35,173 nucleotides of DNA, from contig JASHQS010000185.1 in the NCBI GenBank assembly GCA_030038995.1, positions 1 to 35,173 on the forward strand, given 5' to 3'. A model generated the notes under the pieces. It did not search any database. It was not told where the DNA came from and saw only the letters and a list, made by a program, of their open reading frames with translations. This document shows, one piece after another, positions 33,144-35,173 of the stretch (positions are counted from its first letter, which is position 1; every line of letters starts with the position of its first letter). The stretch is from Xanthobacteraceae bacterium. Its GTDB lineage: Bacteria; Pseudomonadota; Alphaproteobacteria; Rhizobiales; Xanthobacteraceae. A program made the position numbers and the translations under genes.

Positions 33144-35173
33144 ATGGCGGCAAGATCGATTCCCCCCGAAGAATCCGGCGACGTGCAGGACATCGCGCTG
33201 CGCGAGGCCCTGGAAGAGCGCTATCTCTCCTACGCGCTCTCCACCATCATGCATCGCGCGCTGCCGGACGCCCGCGACGGGCTCAAGCCCGTACACCGGC
33301 GCATCCTCTACGGCATGCGGCTCCTTCGGCTCGATCCCGGCACCGTCTTCAAGAAGTCGGCGAAAATCGTCGGCGACGTGATGGGCAATTTCCATCCGCA
33401 CGGCGACCAGGCGATTTACGACGCGCTGGTGCGCCTCGCCCAGGATTTTGCTTCGCGCTACCCGCTGGTCGACGGCCAGGGCAATTTCGGCAATGTCGAC
33501 GGCGATAATCCCGCCGCCTACCGCTACACCGAGGCGCGGCTGACCGAGGCGGCGCGACTTCTGCTCGACGGTATCGACGAAGACGCGGTCGATTTTCGAC
33601 CGACCTATGACGGCGTCGCGCAGGAGCCTGTCGTGCTGCCGGCCGCGTTTCCGAACCTGCTCGCCAATGGCGCCCAGGGCATCGCCGTCGGCATGGCAAC
33701 CGCGATCCCGCCACACAACATGGCCGAGCTGTGCGCCGCCGCGCTGCACCTGATCGAGAACCCGAAAGCGCGTACCCGCACGCTGCTCAAATTCGTGCCG
33801 GGCCCGGATTTCCCGACCGGCGGCCTCGTCGTCGATCCGCCGGAGGCGATCGCGGAAGCCTACACCACCGGCCGCGGCTCGTTCCGGCTGCGCGCGCGCT
33901 GGAAAACCGAGGATACCGGCCGCGGCACCTATCAGGTCGTCGTCACCGAGATACCGTGGCAGGTGCAGAAAATGCGGCTCGTCGAGCATATCGGCAATTT
34001 GCTCAACGAGAAGAAGCTGCCGCTCGTTGCCGACATGCGCGACGAATCCGCAGAAGACGTGCGCATCGTGTTCGAGCCGCGCTCGCGCAGCGTCGATCCG
34101 GTGCTGATGATGGAGAGCCTGTTCAAGCTCACCGAACTGGAAAGCCGCGTGCCGCTGAACATGAACGTGCTCATTCGCGGCCGCGTTCCAAAAGTGGTCG
34201 GGCTCGCCGAGGCCTTGAGCGAATGGCTCACGCATCGCCGCGAGGTGCTGCTGCGCCGCTCGCGCCACCGGCTCGGCCAGATCGAGCACCGCCTCGAAGT
34301 CTTGGGCGGTTACCTCGTCGCGTACCTGAATATCGACAAGGTCATCAAAATCATCCGCAAGGAGGACGAGCCGAAGCCGGTGCTGATGAAGACCTTCCGG
34401 CTCTCCGATGTGCAGGCCAACGCCATCCTCGACATGCGGCTGCGCAACCTGCGACGGCTGGAGGAGATGGAAATCCGCGCCGAGGAGCGCACGCTGCGCG
34501 CCGAGAAAAAATCGATCGAGGATTTGCTGCGCTCGGAAAAGGAGCAGTGGAAGACCATCGCCGGCCAAATCCGCGAGGTGCGCGAAAAATTCGAGCCGAA
34601 AACGCCGCTCGGCAAGCGGCGCACCGGCTTTGCGCAGGCGCCGGCGCACGACGAGGTGGCGATCGAAGAGGCGCTGGTCGAGCGCGAACCGATCACCGTC
34701 GTGGTCTCGGAGAAAGGCTGGATCCGCGCGCTGCGCGGCCAGGTGGCCGATCTGTCCAGCCTGTCGTTCAAGGCCGACGATGCGCTCGACTACGCCTTTT
34801 TTGCCGAAACCACCTCGAAGATCATGGTGTTTGCCACCAACGGCCGCTTCTACACCATCGAGGCGGCGAAGCTGCCGGGCGGACGCGGCCACGGCGAGCC
34901 GATCCGGCTCTACATCGATCTCGAGCAACAGGCCGACATCGTCGACGTGTTCCGCCATCAGGGCGGCCGCAAATTGCTCGTCGCTTCAAAGCAGGGCAGG
35001 GGATTCGTCGTCGCCGAGGACGAATGCCTCGCCAATACCCGCAAGGGCAAGCAGATCCTCAACGTCAAGCCGCCGGACGCGGCGCGCGCCAGGGCGCCGG
35101 TCGAGGGCGAACTCGTTGCGGCAATCGGCGAAAACCGCAAGATGCTGGTGTTTCCGATCGAGCAGGTGCCGGA
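33144..35173 (+). CDS. parC: DNA topoisomerase IV subunit A (3' end outside window)
   Basis: The first 676 residues of ParC, which cuts and rejoins duplex DNA to separate linked chromosomes, working with ParE. The start [23 protein letters not shown] leads into [16 protein letters not shown]. The catalytic Tyr is Y128 in [10 protein letters not shown]. The quinolone region reads [13 protein letters not shown], with Gln89 and Asp93 where E. coli ParC has Ser80 and Glu84. The coiled coil and its [14 protein letters not shown] globular head precede the C-terminal DNA-wrapping domain, which is cut by the window end. No strong ribosome-binding site is seen. Confidence 0.95.
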   Translation, partial: MAARSIPPEESGDVQDIALREALEERYLSYALSTIMHRALPDARDGLKPVHRRILYGMRLLRLDPGTVFKKSAKIVGDVMGNFHPHGDQAIYDALVRLAQDFASRYPLVDGQGNFGNVDGDNPAAYRYTEARLTEAARLLLDGIDEDAVDFRPTYDGVAQEPVVLPAAFPNLLANGAQGIAVGMATAIPPHNMAELCAAALHLIENPKARTRTLLKFVPGPDFPTGGLVVDPPEAIAEAYTTGRGSFRLRARWKTEDTGRGTYQVVVTEIPWQVQKMRLVEHIGNLLNEKKLPLVADMRDESAEDVRIVFEPRSRSVDPVLMMESLFKLTELESRVPLNMNVLIRGRVPKVVGLAEALSEWLTHRREVLLRRSRHRLGQIEHRLEVLGGYLVAYLNIDKVIKIIRKEDEPKPVLMKTFRLSDVQANAILDMRLRNLRRLEEMEIRAEERTLRAEKKSIEDLLRSEKEQWKTIAGQIREVREKFEPKTPLGKRRTGFAQAPAHDEVAIEEALVEREPITVVVSEKGWIRALRGQVADLSSLSFKADDALDYAFFAETTSKIMVFATNGRFYTIEAAKLPGGRGHGEPIRLYIDLEQQADIVDVFRHQGGRKLLVASKQGRGFVVAEDECLANTRKGKQILNVKPPDAARARAPVEGELVAAIGENRKMLVFPIEQVP

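Noticed and set aside
33057-34958. Long minus-strand open frame antisense to parC
   Set aside because: Covers unmistakable parC motifs on the other strand; the translation is low-complexity and unlike any family I know.
1-35173. CRISPR arrays, tRNA, rRNA, insertion sequences, replication origin
   Set aside because: I looked for regular spaced repeats, cloverleaf ends, transposase motifs and DnaA-box clusters and found none I could support by eye.

Overview
This is a GC-rich alphaproteobacterial window, most likely from the order Rhizobiales near Bradyrhizobiaceae/Xanthobacteraceae. The evidence is the gene order smpB, uracil-DNA glycosylase, NYN protein, rpoZ, rsh, pdxJ, acpS, lepB, rnc, era, recO, parC. 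It is supported by small secreted MRKIV...A-type proteins and by dispersed palindromic elements whose core resembles repeats I associate with that group. The taxonomic call is inference; there is no rRNA, tRNA, insertion sequence or CRISPR array in the window.

Region 1 (about 1-15,255) is an accessory block centred on protein or surface glycosylation. It encodes three divergent TPR + SPINDLY/OGT-type (GT41) glycosyltransferases at 159-2294 (+), 7422-9734 (-) and 13080-15182 (-). Between them lie a TPR-methyltransferase fusion, an FkbM-like methyltransferase, a TPR-only protein, a conserved protein of unknown function, and a tight plus-strand run of methyltransferase-TPR, glycosyltransferase-like protein and SDR nucleotide-sugar epimerase/reductase. 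Two copies of a palindromic element (the first cut by the window edge) flank this block: one at its left edge, one at 12851-13043 that supplies the stop codon of the epimerase gene. The block reads as a multi-OGT island with its own candidate sugar-nucleotide and methyl-decoration enzymes.

Region 2 (about 15,256-18,633) holds an alpha/beta hydrolase and a periplasmic soluble lytic transglycosylase, both on the minus strand. Between them is a plus-strand TPR remnant that may mark the edge of the island.

Region 3 (about 18,900-35,173) is conserved core: dapA (lysine/diaminopimelate), smpB (ribosome rescue), a VOC protein, uracil-DNA glycosylase plus an NYN-domain protein, rpoZ, bifunctional (p)ppGpp synthetase/hydrolase, pdxJ-acpS, lepB-rnc-era with overlapping or close reading frames, a secreted protein of unknown function, recO, and parC running off the right edge. 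Small interruptions are a truncated VapC/PIN toxin remnant between rsh and pdxJ, and three small secreted Trp/His/Arg-rich proteins around recO, two of them followed by GC-rich hairpins. All start sites were chosen by eye from homology, ribosome-binding-site-like sequence and neighbour overlap; none was tested.
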